This document shows, piece after piece, positions 43,974 to 53,205 of a stretch of DNA of 64,000 nt. A model generated the notes under the pieces. It worked only from the letters and a program-made list of their open reading frames with translations. It searched no databases and was not told where the DNA came from. The stretch is from Alteriqipengyuania abyssalis (GTDB lineage: Bacteria; Pseudomonadota; Alphaproteobacteria; Sphingomonadales; Sphingomonadaceae), in contig NZ_JAHWXP010000002.1 of NCBI RefSeq assembly GCF_019857185.1, positions 889,398 to 953,397 of the forward strand, given 5' to 3'. The position numbers and the translations under genes were made by a program. How positions within the stretch are numbered: the stretch's first letter is position 1; every line of letters starts with the position of its first letter.

Positions 43974-44912
43974 TTAGTTTGTCGGGAGGTCGTCCGTTGA
44001 AGCGTGGTCGGCGGCGGGCTCCACCGGCGACAGCTTCGCCTTGCTGTAGCGGATCGGGGCAACGTCGTGGTCGAAAGGGCGCAGTTCGTGGCCCATCGTC
44101 TCACGCAGGCACTCCTCGATCCGCACGCGTGCTTCGGCGGCGATCGCCTTGCGGCCGCGGTATTCGATCGGGCTGAAGGGTTCGAGGAAGAACAGCTTGA
44201 CCGGGAAGGTGCCCTTGCGCGCCATCACCCGCTTGTAATTGTTGAGGCCGCCTTCCTCACCGATCCAGCCGATCCATTCGGCCATCGCGCCGTAATCGAG
44301 CACCACCGGCTGGACCAGCACGCCGGGTGGCGGCGGCTCCAGCACGCTCAGCATCGAGGATTTGAACGGCAGCAGCGAGTGGCCGTCGGTCGTGGTGCCT
44401 TCGGGGAAGACGGTGACCGACCAGTTGTCCATCAGCGCCTCGCGCAGTGCGTTGATCTGCTCGGCGACGCGCAGCCGGTCTTCGCGCTGGACGAAGACCG
44501 TGCGGTTCAGGGAACACAGCCAGCCCACCAGCGGCGCCTTGGCCAGTTCAGCCTTGGCGACGAAAGCGGTGCCGCTGGCGCCTGCGAGCGCGAGAATATC
44601 GACCCAGCTGACGTGGTTAGCGATGAAGAACACGTCCCGGCGCAGCGGTGTGCCGCGGCGTTCGACCCGCGCGCCGACGATCCACGCCGCAATCGCCAGA
44701 TACCACTTGGGCCAGGGCGATCCGTAGGTGAAGATCCGGGTGACGTAGAGCGGGATGACGAACAGCATCATCACCAGCACCAGCGCAATGGTGCGGGTCC
44801 ACAGCCGGACCCAGCCCATGAAGGAGATCGGCGTCTTCTCGCCCCGCGCGGCGGCCTGCCGCGTCTCCCAGTCGGACCGGGTATCAGTTGTCGCGTTCGA
44901 GGCGGACGCCAT
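43974..44912 (-). CDS. plsC: 1-acyl-sn-glycerol-3-phosphate acyltransferase
   Basis: The 312-residue membrane protein adds the second acyl chain in phosphatidate synthesis. The HX4D motif is NHVSWVD and the acyl-acceptor motif FPEGTTTDG. A membrane helix (TIALVLVMMLFVIPLYV) lies near residue 40. The start at 44912 overlaps the fur 3' end by 29 bases; a later ATG at 44819 is possible. Confidence 0.9.
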   Translation of the reverse strand: MASASNATTDTRSDWETRQAAARGEKTPISFMGWVRLWTRTIALVLVMMLFVIPLYVTRIFTYGSPWPKWYLAIAAWIVGARVERRGTPLRRDVFFIANHVSWVDILALAGASGTAFVAKAELAKAPLVGWLCSLNRTVFVQREDRLRVAEQINALREALMDNWSVTVFPEGTTTDGHSLLPFKSSMLSVLEPPPPGVLVQPVVLDYGAMAEWIGWIGEEGGLNNYKRVMARKGTFPVKLFFLEPFSPIEYRGRKAIAAEARVRIEECLRETMGHELRPFDHDVAPIRYSKAKLSPVEPAADHASTDDLPTN

Positions 44913-45306
44913 ACAATTCCATCCGGTGATCGACGAGGCGATAGCCCAGCTTCTCGGCAATCTGCTTTTGCAGCGCCTCCAGCTCGGGGTCGACGAATTC
45001 GACCACCTTGCCGCTTTCGACGTCGATCAGGTGGTCGTGGTGCGATTCGGGCGCGGGTTCGTAGCGGGAGCGGCCATCGCCGAAATCGTGCCGGTCGAGT
45101 ACGCCCGCCTCTTCAAACAGGCGCACCGTGCGATAGACGGTCGCGATCGAGATGCCGGGGTCGATCTTGGAGGCGCGCTCGTGCAGCTGCTCGACATCGG
45201 GGTGGTCTTCGCTGTCAGACAGCACGCGTGCGATGACCTTGCGCTGTTCGGTAATGCGCAGGCCCTTGTCGGCACATAATTGTTCGAGATCGATTTTGTG
45301 GGGCAC
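44884..45306 (-). CDS. fur: Fur family metalloregulator
   Basis: A 140-residue metal-responsive repressor with winged helix (GISIATVYRTVRLFEEAGVL) and the metal-site run ESHHDHLIDVESGKVVEF. The C-terminal structural CxxC is absent, as is common in alphaproteobacteria. It could respond to iron or manganese (Fur/Mur). The start is GTG with GAGGAA upstream. It overlaps plsC. Confidence 0.92.
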   Translation of the reverse strand: MPHKIDLEQLCADKGLRITEQRKVIARVLSDSEDHPDVEQLHERASKIDPGISIATVYRTVRLFEEAGVLDRHDFGDGRSRYEPAPESHHDHLIDVESGKVVEFVDPELEALQKQIAEKLGYRLVDHRMELYGVRLERDN

Positions 45307-45420
45307 TGGGGGTTCCTCGGGCTTTCACCGGAGGCATAGGCGGGGTGTGCGGCCCGCTCAAGCCCCGCTCAGAGCTCGCCAGTCGACCTTTGTGCAAGAT
45401 CGACCGGCGGGCAGATTGCC

Positions 45421-45864
45421 TTATTCGGCGGTTTTCTTGCGACGACCGCGCTTCTGGCCGGGCGTGCGGCCGAGGCCGATCTTCTTCGCCAGCTCGCGGC
45501 GCTTTTCGGCGTAATTCGGCGCAACCATCGGGTAATCGCTCGGCAGGTTCCAGCGCTCGCGATATTCCTCGGGGCTCATGTCGTAGTTCGTGCGCAGGTA
45601 GCGCTTGAGCATCTTGAGCTTTTTGCCGTCTTCCAGACACACGAGGTAATCGGGCTTGACCGAGGCGCGCACCGAAACCGCAGGTTCGGGCCGCTCTTCT
45701 TCCTTGGTGGTGCCGCCGCCCAGACCGCTCAGCGCGGAATAGACATTGTTGATCAGCACCGGAACGTCGTCGAGCTCAGCCGAATTGTTGCTGACGTAGG
45801 CTTCCACGATGTTGGACGTAAACGCGATAAGCGTTTGCGTCATTTCCATTTCTTGCTCGTCCAT
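45421..45864 (-). CDS. mucR: MucR/Ros-type transcriptional regulator
   Basis: A 147-residue DNA-binding protein of the MucR family. The conserved zinc-finger region starts YLVCLEDGKKLKMLKRYLRT and runs to MSPEEYRERWNLP. The His ligands of classical Ros/MucR fingers are replaced by Tyr/Asn (KRYLRTNYD), so zinc binding is doubtful. MucR proteins are H-NS-like global regulators. AGAGGAT precedes the ATG. Confidence 0.9.
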   Translation of the reverse strand: MDEQEMEMTQTLIAFTSNIVEAYVSNNSAELDDVPVLINNVYSALSGLGGGTTKEEERPEPAVSVRASVKPDYLVCLEDGKKLKMLKRYLRTNYDMSPEEYRERWNLPSDYPMVAPNYAEKRRELAKKIGLGRTPGQKRGRRKKTAE

Positions 45865-45995
45865 TAAATCCTCTAGGGTTTTCGTACGCGAGAGGGGAGG
45901 GGAGGGGTTCGCATACGCATTTCCCCTTGTGCGATTCACTTGCCAAATGCAATGCTCGCGACTGCTTTTTCTCAAGCATGTGCAGACAGTATTAA

Positions 45996-46478
45996 CTACT
46001 CGGCGGTAAGGTCGAGCCCAAAGGTAATCGCGTCCATGCGCGCACCGTCGCCCAGCCGATAGTAATTCTTGCGCCTGCCGATCGGTGCGAAGCCATTGCT
46101 TTCGTAAAGCGAACGGGCCGGATTGTTCTCCCGCATCTCAAGAAACAGGCGTTCCGCGCCGCGCAGCCGTGCATTGGCGGCAAGCATCGCGATCAGCGCG
46201 CGGCCCACGCCGCGGCGCCGCGCACCGGGCTCAACCGCGATCAGCAGGATTTCCTCTTCGCCCGGTGCCGCGCGCACGATCGCAAAGCCCACCGCATCCG
46301 CAGGATCGGCGGGCAGGGTGCCGTCGAGGCCAAGCAAGCTGGCGTGCGTATGCGAAAGGATCAGTGCGGAGGCGACCTGCGATCGGTTCCACGCCTCGCC
46401 CCACTGCGGGTCGAACGCGGCGTCCATAATCCGCATGATCGCGTCGATCGCGGCTTCGCTGACACCGTCCGCGCTCAT
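45996..46478 (-). CDS. rimI: Ribosomal protein S18 alanine N-acetyltransferase
   Basis: A 160-residue GNAT acetyltransferase with the acetyl-CoA loop RRRGVGRALIA and the RimI phrase RLFLEMRENNPARSLYESNGF. Its ATG overlaps the tsaB stop, the typical tsaB-rimI pair. Confidence 0.9.
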   Translation of the reverse strand: MSADGVSEAAIDAIMRIMDAAFDPQWGEAWNRSQVASALILSHTHASLLGLDGTLPADPADAVGFAIVRAAPGEEEILLIAVEPGARRRGVGRALIAMLAANARLRGAERLFLEMRENNPARSLYESNGFAPIGRRKNYYRLGDGARMDAITFGLDLTAE

Positions 46479-47074
46479 GACGGCATCCGCGCATCGGGCG
46501 CGCGGCCATAGATCGGTGCGGTTTCGAACGAGAGCGCGTGCTGGTCCAGCGCGGGAAAGGCGTAGGCATCGCTGTAGGTCTGGATCGCGGTGCCGGAACC
46601 CGCCAGCTCCACGAAGCGGTCGGCCACGCTGCCTGCAACCAGCGACGCAGGGAAGCTGGCGACTGCATCTTCGGGCCGCATCGAGACGGGCTCTGCCTGT
46701 GGCGAGCCGTCTTCTGCAAAGCCCTGCACGAACCATTCTCCGTGCCCGCCTTCCATCGCGACGGTCAGCACCTGCGCGCCCGCCTGCTGCCGCGCCATCG
46801 CCGCGACCAGCGCCATCGTGGAATAGCCCTGCAGCGTCGCGCCCCACGCAAAGGCGAGGCTACGCGCCACCGCGAGGCCGATCCGCACGCCGGTAAAACT
46901 GCCCGGACCGCGCGCGACCGCGATGGTGGACGCCCGCCCGCGTTCGGGCAGGTCGGCGATCATCGGCACCAGCCTTTCGGCATGGCCCCGGCCGAGCACC
47001 TCGAACGTGCCCGAGATCAGCTCTTCATCTTCAAACAGCGCAACCGAACACGCCGGGGTGGCGCAGTCGATCAC
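46475..47074 (-). CDS. tsaB: tRNA threonylcarbamoyladenosine protein TsaB
   Basis: TsaB partners TsaD in t6A37 synthesis. The 199-residue product from GTG starts VIDCATPACSVALFEDEEL and has ARGPGSFTGVRIGLA, both characteristic. Family members normally begin two to four residues earlier, and the codons before the GTG read ATT ACT GTT GCG CGT ACA CTG (ITVARTL), matching the usual MRTL beginning, with AGGGGG upstream of the ATT at 47095. No ATG, GTG or TTG lies there, so an ATT start is possible. Confidence 0.92.
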   Translation of the reverse strand: MIDCATPACSVALFEDEELISGTFEVLGRGHAERLVPMIADLPERGRASTIAVARGPGSFTGVRIGLAVARSLAFAWGATLQGYSTMALVAAMARQQAGAQVLTVAMEGGHGEWFVQGFAEDGSPQAEPVSMRPEDAVASFPASLVAGSVADRFVELAGSGTAIQTYSDAYAFPALDQHALSFETAPIYGRAPDARMPS

Positions 47075-47161
47075 CAGTGTACGCGCAACAGTAATCGTCT
47101 GCCCCCTGCAACGTGCGCGACCGTGCTAGGGTGCGCACCATCCGACCTCAAGTCAGAGACC

Positions 47162-47770
47162 CTAGTCGATGCGGTTGAACTTCTCAAAATCGGGTCGCGG
47201 GCTGCGATCGAAAATCGATTCCTTGTCGCCATAGCCGATCGAGCAGATCCAGTCCGCCCGGTATTGCGGTTGATCGGCGAAGAAGTCTTCGGTCACCTTG
47301 TCCAGGTCGACGCCCGACATCGGCCCGCAATCGAGGCCCAGCGCGCGCGCCGCCAGCATCAGATAGGCACCCTGTAGCGCGGAATTGCGCTTGGCCTGGG
47401 TGATCCGGCCCTCGACATCGCCTTCGAACCAGCTCTTCGCGTCGGTATGCGGGAACAGTTCCGGCAGGTGCTCGTGGAAATCGATGTCGTAGCCGATGAT
47501 GACGCAGACCGGCGCGGTCTTGATCTTCTCGACATTGCCCTCGCTTGCATGCTTGGCGAGACGATCCTTCGCATCCTGCGACTTGCACCATACGAAGCGG
47601 GCGGACTGCTGGTTGGCCGAGGTCGGGCCCATCTTCAACAGGTCGTAGATGTGCCGAATCTGTTCCTCGGACACGTCCTTGTCTAGCCACCCATTATAGC
47701 TGCGCGCTTCGAGGAACAGCTGTTCGAGCGCTTCGTGCGGCAATTCGTGGCCGTGGAACTGCTTGGTCAT
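47162..47770 (-). CDS. Nitroreductase family protein, RutE-like
   Basis: A 202-residue FMN flavoprotein of the malonic semialdehyde reductase (RutE/HadB) group: MGPTSANQQSARFVWCKS near the N terminus, GLDCGPMSGVD and SIGYGDKE. It would reduce enals, nitro groups or 3-oxo acids with NAD(P)H. No rut genes are adjacent. AGAAGA precedes the ATG. Confidence 0.85.
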   Translation of the reverse strand: MTKQFHGHELPHEALEQLFLEARSYNGWLDKDVSEEQIRHIYDLLKMGPTSANQQSARFVWCKSQDAKDRLAKHASEGNVEKIKTAPVCVIIGYDIDFHEHLPELFPHTDAKSWFEGDVEGRITQAKRNSALQGAYLMLAARALGLDCGPMSGVDLDKVTEDFFADQPQYRADWICSIGYGDKESIFDRSPRPDFEKFNRID

Positions 47771-47814
47771 GGAATCTTCTTTTCTTTCGAGGTCCGGGGA
47801 GGGGGAGGGGCCGA

Positions 47815-48393
47815 TCAGGCCGCCCGCACCTCAACGACTTCGGGCACGTAATGTTTCAGCAGGCCCTCGATCCCGTGCTTGAGCGTGGCGGTGGAGGAGG
47901 GGCAGCCGTCGCATGCGCCCTGCAGCTGGAGATGGACCACCCCGTCGCGGTAGCCGCGATAGGCGATGTCCCCGCCGTCGCCCGCGACCGCGGGGCGAAT
48001 GCGCGTTTCCAGCAGTTCCTTGATCTGGTCGACGATGTCGGCATCGGCCGGGTCCTCTTCGACCGTCAGCGTATCCTCTGCCGGGACCGCGATGCCTGCG
48101 GCGGTGCCGCCGTGGAACAGCGGCGCTTCGGATACGAAATGATCGAGCAGCACGGCGACCACCTGCGGCTTCAATTCGGTCCACTGCGCGCCTTCGCCCT
48201 TGGTCACGGAAACGAAGTCGGAGCCGAAGAACACGCCGGTCACCTCGCCGGTGTCGAACAGCGCCTGTGCCAGCGGGCTGGCCTCGGCATCTTCCGGATT
48301 GGCGAAGTCGCGCGTGCCCTGCGGCATGACCTGCCGCTGGGGCAGGAACTTGAGCGTGGCGGGATTGGGCGTGGTTTCGGTTTCAATATACAT
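47815..48393 (-). CDS. Iron-sulfur cluster carrier, NifU-like/NfuA
   Basis: A 192-residue protein with an N-terminal Nfu_N domain (MYIETETTPNPATLKFLP) and a C-terminal NifU-like scaffold with CDGCPSS (CxxC). It delivers Fe-S clusters to target enzymes; MiaB, MutY and HemN in this window are such enzymes. It heads the minus-strand series. Confidence 0.94.
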   Translation of the reverse strand: MYIETETTPNPATLKFLPQRQVMPQGTRDFANPEDAEASPLAQALFDTGEVTGVFFGSDFVSVTKGEGAQWTELKPQVVAVLLDHFVSEAPLFHGGTAAGIAVPAEDTLTVEEDPADADIVDQIKELLETRIRPAVAGDGGDIAYRGYRDGVVHLQLQGACDGCPSSTATLKHGIEGLLKHYVPEVVEVRAA

Positions 48394-48532
48394 ATCGCCC
48401 CCGATGTAGGGGCGGGGCGGGAACGCGGCAAGCGATGGCGCGTCCCGATCATTGGCCGATGGGCAATTTCTGTCGCGGTCCCGCCATTTTGTTCATTAGG
48501 CCTTCACGCCTTTCCTCCCTATAGGCACGCAC

Positions 48533-51500
48533 ATGCACTCCGTTTCCTCCGGCCTCAGCCGCCTCGCCCTGCTTCTTCCCCTTCTGGCGGCGGCATGCGC
48601 GAGCCCGGGAATGCCGGACGCGCCGGATATGGCCGCGGGCACGCCGCAGGCCGAACAGGCGCAGGCCTCCCCGAAGAAGAATGCCGGGCTGCGCGACACC
48701 GCGCATACGAACAAGCAGGCACCCGGACAGGCCGCTGCCACGCTGACCCCGGCGGCCGACGGGCCGCAGGCGACCGCCGTCACGCTCCAGTCGCCCGACG
48801 AAACCCCGTGGCTGTACGAGGGCAGCAATGTCCCGGTCGATCGCCAGTGGCGCTTCGGCGTGCTCGACAATGGCCTGCGCTATGCCACCCGCAAGAACGG
48901 CGTGCCGCCCGATCAGGTCTCGATCCGCATCCGGATCGACGCGGGATCGCTCTACGAGACCGAGCAGGAGCGCGGCTTTGCCCACCTGATCGAACACCTG
49001 CTGTTCCGCCAGTCGCGCTATCTCGGCGTGGGCGAGACGATCCCCACCTGGCAGCGGCTGGGCGCGACCTTCGGCAATGATACCAATGCGGTGACCAGCC
49101 CGACGCAGACGGTCTACCAGCTCGACCTGCCCGAAGCCTCTCCCGCCAAGCTGGACGAGGCGTTCCGCCTGCTCTCGGGCATGGTCCAGGCCCCGGTCAT
49201 CAACGAAGTCAACGTGCGCACCGAAGTGCCGATCGTGCTCGCCGAAAAGCGCGAGCGTGGCGGCGGCGCGGGCGAACGCGTGGCGACCACCAGCCGCGAG
49301 ACCTTCTTCAACGGCCAGCGCCTTGCCGACCGGACCCCGATCGGGACCGAGGAGACGCTGCTCGCCGCCAATGCCGATACGGTCGGGGCGTTCTACAAGC
49401 GCTGGTATCGCCCGCAGAAGACCGTGATCGCGGTTGCTGGCGATGCGGACCCGGTCGCGCTCGCCAGCCTGATCGAGAAGTATTTCGGCGATTGGAAGGT
49501 CGACGGGAAGGACGCGTCCGCGCCCGATTTCGGCGATCCCAAGGCTCCTGCGGGGGCCGATCCGGCCAACCCGGTGGGCGAGACGACCGTGATGGTCGAG
49601 CCCGATCTGCCGCGCTCGCTCACCTATGGCGTGATGCGCCCGTGGCGTCCGGTGCAGGATACGATTGCCTATAACGAAGGCATCCTGATGGATTCGCTCG
49701 CCCAGTCGCTGATCAACCGGCGGCTCGAAGCGCGTGCGCGCGGCGGCGGCGACTACCTCTACGCGCAGGTCCAGCAGGAAGACGTCAGCCGCAGCGCCGA
49801 CGCGACCTTCGTCAGCTTCGCGCCTTTGACGCAGGACTGGCAGGCAGCGCTGGAAGACGTGCGCGCGGTGATCGCCGATGCGACCACCAATCCCCCGACC
49901 GAGGAAGAACTCGCCCGCGAGATTTCCGAGTTCGAGGTCGCTTTCGTGGCCGGGGTGGAGGAAGCCGATGTCGAACCGGGCGCGCAGATCGCGGATACGC
50001 TGGTCAACGCGGTCGATATTCGTGAAACCGTCGCCTCGCCGCAGACCGTGCTCGATATCTTCCGCGGGATGCGCGATCGGGTGACCCCGGAGGCGATCCT
50101 CGAGCGCACGCGCAAGCTGTTCGATGGGGAGGTGATCCGCGGCACCTATGTGACCCCGCAGGAAGGCGAAGCCACTGCCGCGCAGCTGCGCAAGGCGCTG
50201 GCCGCGCCGGTCGCGGCGGATGGGTCCGCGCGCATCGCGGCCAGCACGGTCTCTTTCGACGATCTGCCCAAGATCGGTACGCCCGGCGAAGTCGTGCAAG
50301 AGGGGCCGCTGGGCGTGCTCGATATCGAGCGGGTCGAGCTGTCCAACGGCGTCACCGCGTTGCTGTGGCCCAACCAGGCAGAGCCCGGTCGGGTCGCGGT
50401 CAATGTCCATTGGGGTGCGGGCATCCGCGCGTTCGACAAGGATAGCGCAGCCTACATCCCGCTCGGCGAAACCGCGCTGATCAGTTCGGGCCTCGCCGGG
50501 CTCGACCAGGAAGATCTTGATCGGCTGGCGACGGGGCGCAAGTTCGGGTTCAATTTCACCGTCGATCTCGCCAACTTCACCTTCTCCGCCGATACCCGCG
50601 CGGCGGATCTGGCCGACCAGCTCTATCTGTTCGCGGCCAAGCTGGCGCAGCCCGAGTGGGACGCGCGCCCGGTGATCCGCGCCAAGGCGGCGGCGCGCAT
50701 TTCCTACGATACCTATGCGACCAGCCCTGCCGGCCTGCTCAACCGCGATCTCGAAACGCTGATCCGCAACGGCGATCCGCGCTTCGCGACGCCGAGCCCG
50801 GAGATGGTCGAGGGCACCACGCCCGAAGGCTTCCGCAAGGTGTGGGAGCCGCTGCTGAAGAAGGGCCCGATCGAAGTCCTGATCTTCGGCGATTTCGAAC
50901 GTGATCAGGCGATCGAGGCGCTGAAGACCAGCTTCGGCGCACTGCCCCCGCGCGAGGCCATCGATCCCGCGACCCTCGCTGCAAATCCCGAGGCGCCGGA
51001 GGCTGGCGCGCGCAAGGTGCTGTACCATCGCGGCGATGCTAACCAGGCCGCCGCAGTGGTCGCCTGGCCGGCGGGCAGCGGCCTTGCGCAGGTGCGCGAG
51101 GGGCGGCAGCTCGAAATCCTCGGCCAGCTGATGATGAACCGGCTGTTCGACGAGATGCGCGAGCGTGCTGGTGCCAGCTACGCGCCGCAAGTGCGGGTCG
51201 ACTGGCCTAACGACGATGTCGGCGGCGGCACGATCATCGCGCTTGCCCAGCTGCGCCCGGACGATATCCCCGCGTTCTACGCCGCGGCGGACGAGATCGC
51301 GCGCGATCTGGCGACCACCGGCCCGACCGCGGACGAGCTTGCCCGCGTGACCGAGCCGCTGCGCCAGACGATCCTGCGCGCGACCACCGGCAACGGTTTC
51401 TGGATGTGGCAGCTGCGCGGCTCCACCCGCGATCCCTCGCGCATCGGGGTGATCCGCACGCTGCTGGACGATTACTCGATGACCACGCCGGATCGGATGA

Positions 51501-51583
51501 AGGCGCTCGCCGCGAAATACCTCGAAGCGCGCAAACCGCTGGAGATCGCGATCATTCCGGAGGGTGCCGATCTGCCCGAGTGA
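48533..51583 (+). CDS. M16 family zinc metallopeptidase lipoprotein
   Basis: The 1016-residue product has two M16 repeats. The inverted zinc motif HLIEH is at 151-155, with a further ligand Glu expected about 75 residues later. A lipobox (LLAAACAS, Cys22) gives membrane anchoring. The C-terminal repeat lacks the HxxEH motif, as normal for the second half. The target peptides are unknown. A 1057-residue antisense open frame opposite this gene is a compositional shadow. Confidence 0.93.
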   Translation: MHSVSSGLSRLALLLPLLAAACASPGMPDAPDMAAGTPQAEQAQASPKKNAGLRDTAHTNKQAPGQAAATLTPAADGPQATAVTLQSPDETPWLYEGSNVPVDRQWRFGVLDNGLRYATRKNGVPPDQVSIRIRIDAGSLYETEQERGFAHLIEHLLFRQSRYLGVGETIPTWQRLGATFGNDTNAVTSPTQTVYQLDLPEASPAKLDEAFRLLSGMVQAPVINEVNVRTEVPIVLAEKRERGGGAGERVATTSRETFFNGQRLADRTPIGTEETLLAANADTVGAFYKRWYRPQKTVIAVAGDADPVALASLIEKYFGDWKVDGKDASAPDFGDPKAPAGADPANPVGETTVMVEPDLPRSLTYGVMRPWRPVQDTIAYNEGILMDSLAQSLINRRLEARARGGGDYLYAQVQQEDVSRSADATFVSFAPLTQDWQAALEDVRAVIADATTNPPTEEELAREISEFEVAFVAGVEEADVEPGAQIADTLVNAVDIRETVASPQTVLDIFRGMRDRVTPEAILERTRKLFDGEVIRGTYVTPQEGEATAAQLRKALAAPVAADGSARIAASTVSFDDLPKIGTPGEVVQEGPLGVLDIERVELSNGVTALLWPNQAEPGRVAVNVHWGAGIRAFDKDSAAYIPLGETALISSGLAGLDQEDLDRLATGRKFGFNFTVDLANFTFSADTRAADLADQLYLFAAKLAQPEWDARPVIRAKAAARISYDTYATSPAGLLNRDLETLIRNGDPRFATPSPEMVEGTTPEGFRKVWEPLLKKGPIEVLIFGDFERDQAIEALKTSFGALPPREAIDPATLAANPEAPEAGARKVLYHRGDANQAAAVVAWPAGSGLAQVREGRQLEILGQLMMNRLFDEMRERAGASYAPQVRVDWPNDDVGGGTIIALAQLRPDDIPAFYAAADEIARDLATTGPTADELARVTEPLRQTILRATTGNGFWMWQLRGSTRDPSRIGVIRTLLDDYSMTTPDRMKALAAKYLEARKPLEIAIIPEGADLPE

Positions 51584-51700
51584 TGCTTTGGCAAAGGCAG
51601 ATCGACAGCCGACAAAGAACAATTAGGCTTGCGTGCGCGCAACGTAATTGCCAGTCGTTTTGCATACGCGAACCGATCGAACCAAAAAGAGCATAGTGCC

Positions 51701-53071
51701 ATGGCTTCCCAATGGAGCCCCGATAGCTGGACGAATTTCGAGGCGAAGCACCTGCCCGCCTATGAAGATGCAGACGCGCTGGCGCGTGCGGAGGCGGAAC
51801 TCGCCGCATGCCCCTCGCTGGTCTTCGCCGGCGAATCCGATGCGCTTCGCGGCGAGCTGGCACGGGTCGAGGCAGGGCAGGCGTTCCTCCTGCAGGGCGG
51901 CGACTGCGCGGAAAGCTTCGCCGAATTCGCGCCCGACACGATCCGCGATACCTTCCGCGTAATCCTCCAGATGGCGGTCGTGCTGACCTATGCCGGATCG
52001 CTGCCGGTGGTGAAGGTCGGCCGGATGGCGGGCCAGTTCGCCAAGCCCCGCTCCAGCGATACGGAAACTCAGGGCGATGTCACCCTGCCGAGCTATTTCG
52101 GCGACAACGTCAACGGGATCGAGTTCACGCCCGAATCGCGGCGCAATGATCCGCAGCGCATGGTGCGCGCCTATTACCAGGCATCCTCCACGCTCAACCT
52201 GCTGCGCGCCTATGCCGGGGGCGGCTATGCCAACCTGCGGCAGGTTCACGACTGGACGCTCGACTTCATGGGCCGTTCGCAATGGTCGGAGAAATTCTCC
52301 GCCATGGCCGACCGGATTACCGAAGCGCTCGACTTCATGGCCGCCTGCGGGATCGACCCGAGCGAGCTGCCGCAGTTGCAGGGCACCAATTTCTACACCA
52401 GCCATGAAGCGCTGCTGCTGCCTTACGAACAGGCGATGACGCGGCGCGATTCGAACAGCGGGCAGTGGTACGATTCCAGCGCGCACATGCTGTGGATCGG
52501 CGACCGCACGCGGTTCGAAGGCAGTGCGCATGTCGAATTCATGCGCGGCATCCGCAACCCGATCGGGGTGAAGTGCGGGCCGAGCCTGGATCCCGATGTG
52601 CTGCTGCGGCTGCTCGATACGCTCAACCCCAACCGCGAGAGCGGGCGGATGGTCCTGATCACCCGCTTCGGGCACGACAAGGTGGAGGCGCATCTGCCGC
52701 AGCTGATCCGTGCGGTGCGCCGCGAAGGGCACCCGGTGGTGTGGTCGAGCGACCCGATGCACGGCAACGTGGTCAAGTCGGAAAGCGGCTACAAGACGCG
52801 GCCCTTCGACCGGATCAAGGCCGAGCTGGCCGATGTCTTTGCGGTCCACCGGGCCGAGGGCAGCTATCCGGGCGGGGTCCATCTGGAGATGACCGGCCAG
52901 AACGTGACCGAGTGCGTCGGCGGCGCAGTCGCGATCACCGACGACGAGCTGTCGAGCCGCTACCACACGCATTGCGACCCGCGCCTCAACGCGGCGCAGG
53001 CGCTGGAGCTGGCGTTCTCGATCGCCGAAATGCTCCAGCCGCAGGTCGATCGCGCGGCTGCGGCGGCGTGA
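51701..53071 (+). CDS. 3-deoxy-7-phosphoheptulonate synthase, class II
   Basis: The first enzyme of the shikimate pathway, joining PEP and erythrose-4-phosphate. The 456-residue product has the class II (plant-like) motifs [38 protein letters not shown] and [11 protein letters not shown]. The start is the ATG opening [11 protein letters not shown] possible hairpin GTTCGC-TAGC-GCGAAC lies at 53079-53094 after the stop. Confidence 0.96.
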   Translation: MASQWSPDSWTNFEAKHLPAYEDADALARAEAELAACPSLVFAGESDALRGELARVEAGQAFLLQGGDCAESFAEFAPDTIRDTFRVILQMAVVLTYAGSLPVVKVGRMAGQFAKPRSSDTETQGDVTLPSYFGDNVNGIEFTPESRRNDPQRMVRAYYQASSTLNLLRAYAGGGYANLRQVHDWTLDFMGRSQWSEKFSAMADRITEALDFMAACGIDPSELPQLQGTNFYTSHEALLLPYEQAMTRRDSNSGQWYDSSAHMLWIGDRTRFEGSAHVEFMRGIRNPIGVKCGPSLDPDVLLRLLDTLNPNRESGRMVLITRFGHDKVEAHLPQLIRAVRREGHPVVWSSDPMHGNVVKSESGYKTRPFDRIKAELADVFAVHRAEGSYPGGVHLEMTGQNVTECVGGAVAITDDELSSRYHTHCDPRLNAAQALELAFSIAEMLQPQVDRAAAAA

Positions 53072-53205
53072 CTTGAGAGTTCGCTAGCGCGAACCAAAGA
53101 CAAACGTCTCGACCTCACAAAGGATAATTTCGGAAACCGGGTTTCCCCTGCTGCATTCCTGTCTCTAGGGTGGGACAGGATTGCTCGCCAAGTGGGAGAG
53201 AATCC

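Noticed and set aside
48449..51622. A 1057-residue open frame antisense to the M16 peptidase gene
   Set aside because: It mirrors the codon bias of the peptidase gene, lacks any recognisable domain or ribosome site, and the plus-strand product has clear M16 motifs.
51623..52972. A 449-residue minus-strand open frame over DAHP synthase
   Set aside because: Compositional shadow of a highly conserved plus-strand enzyme.
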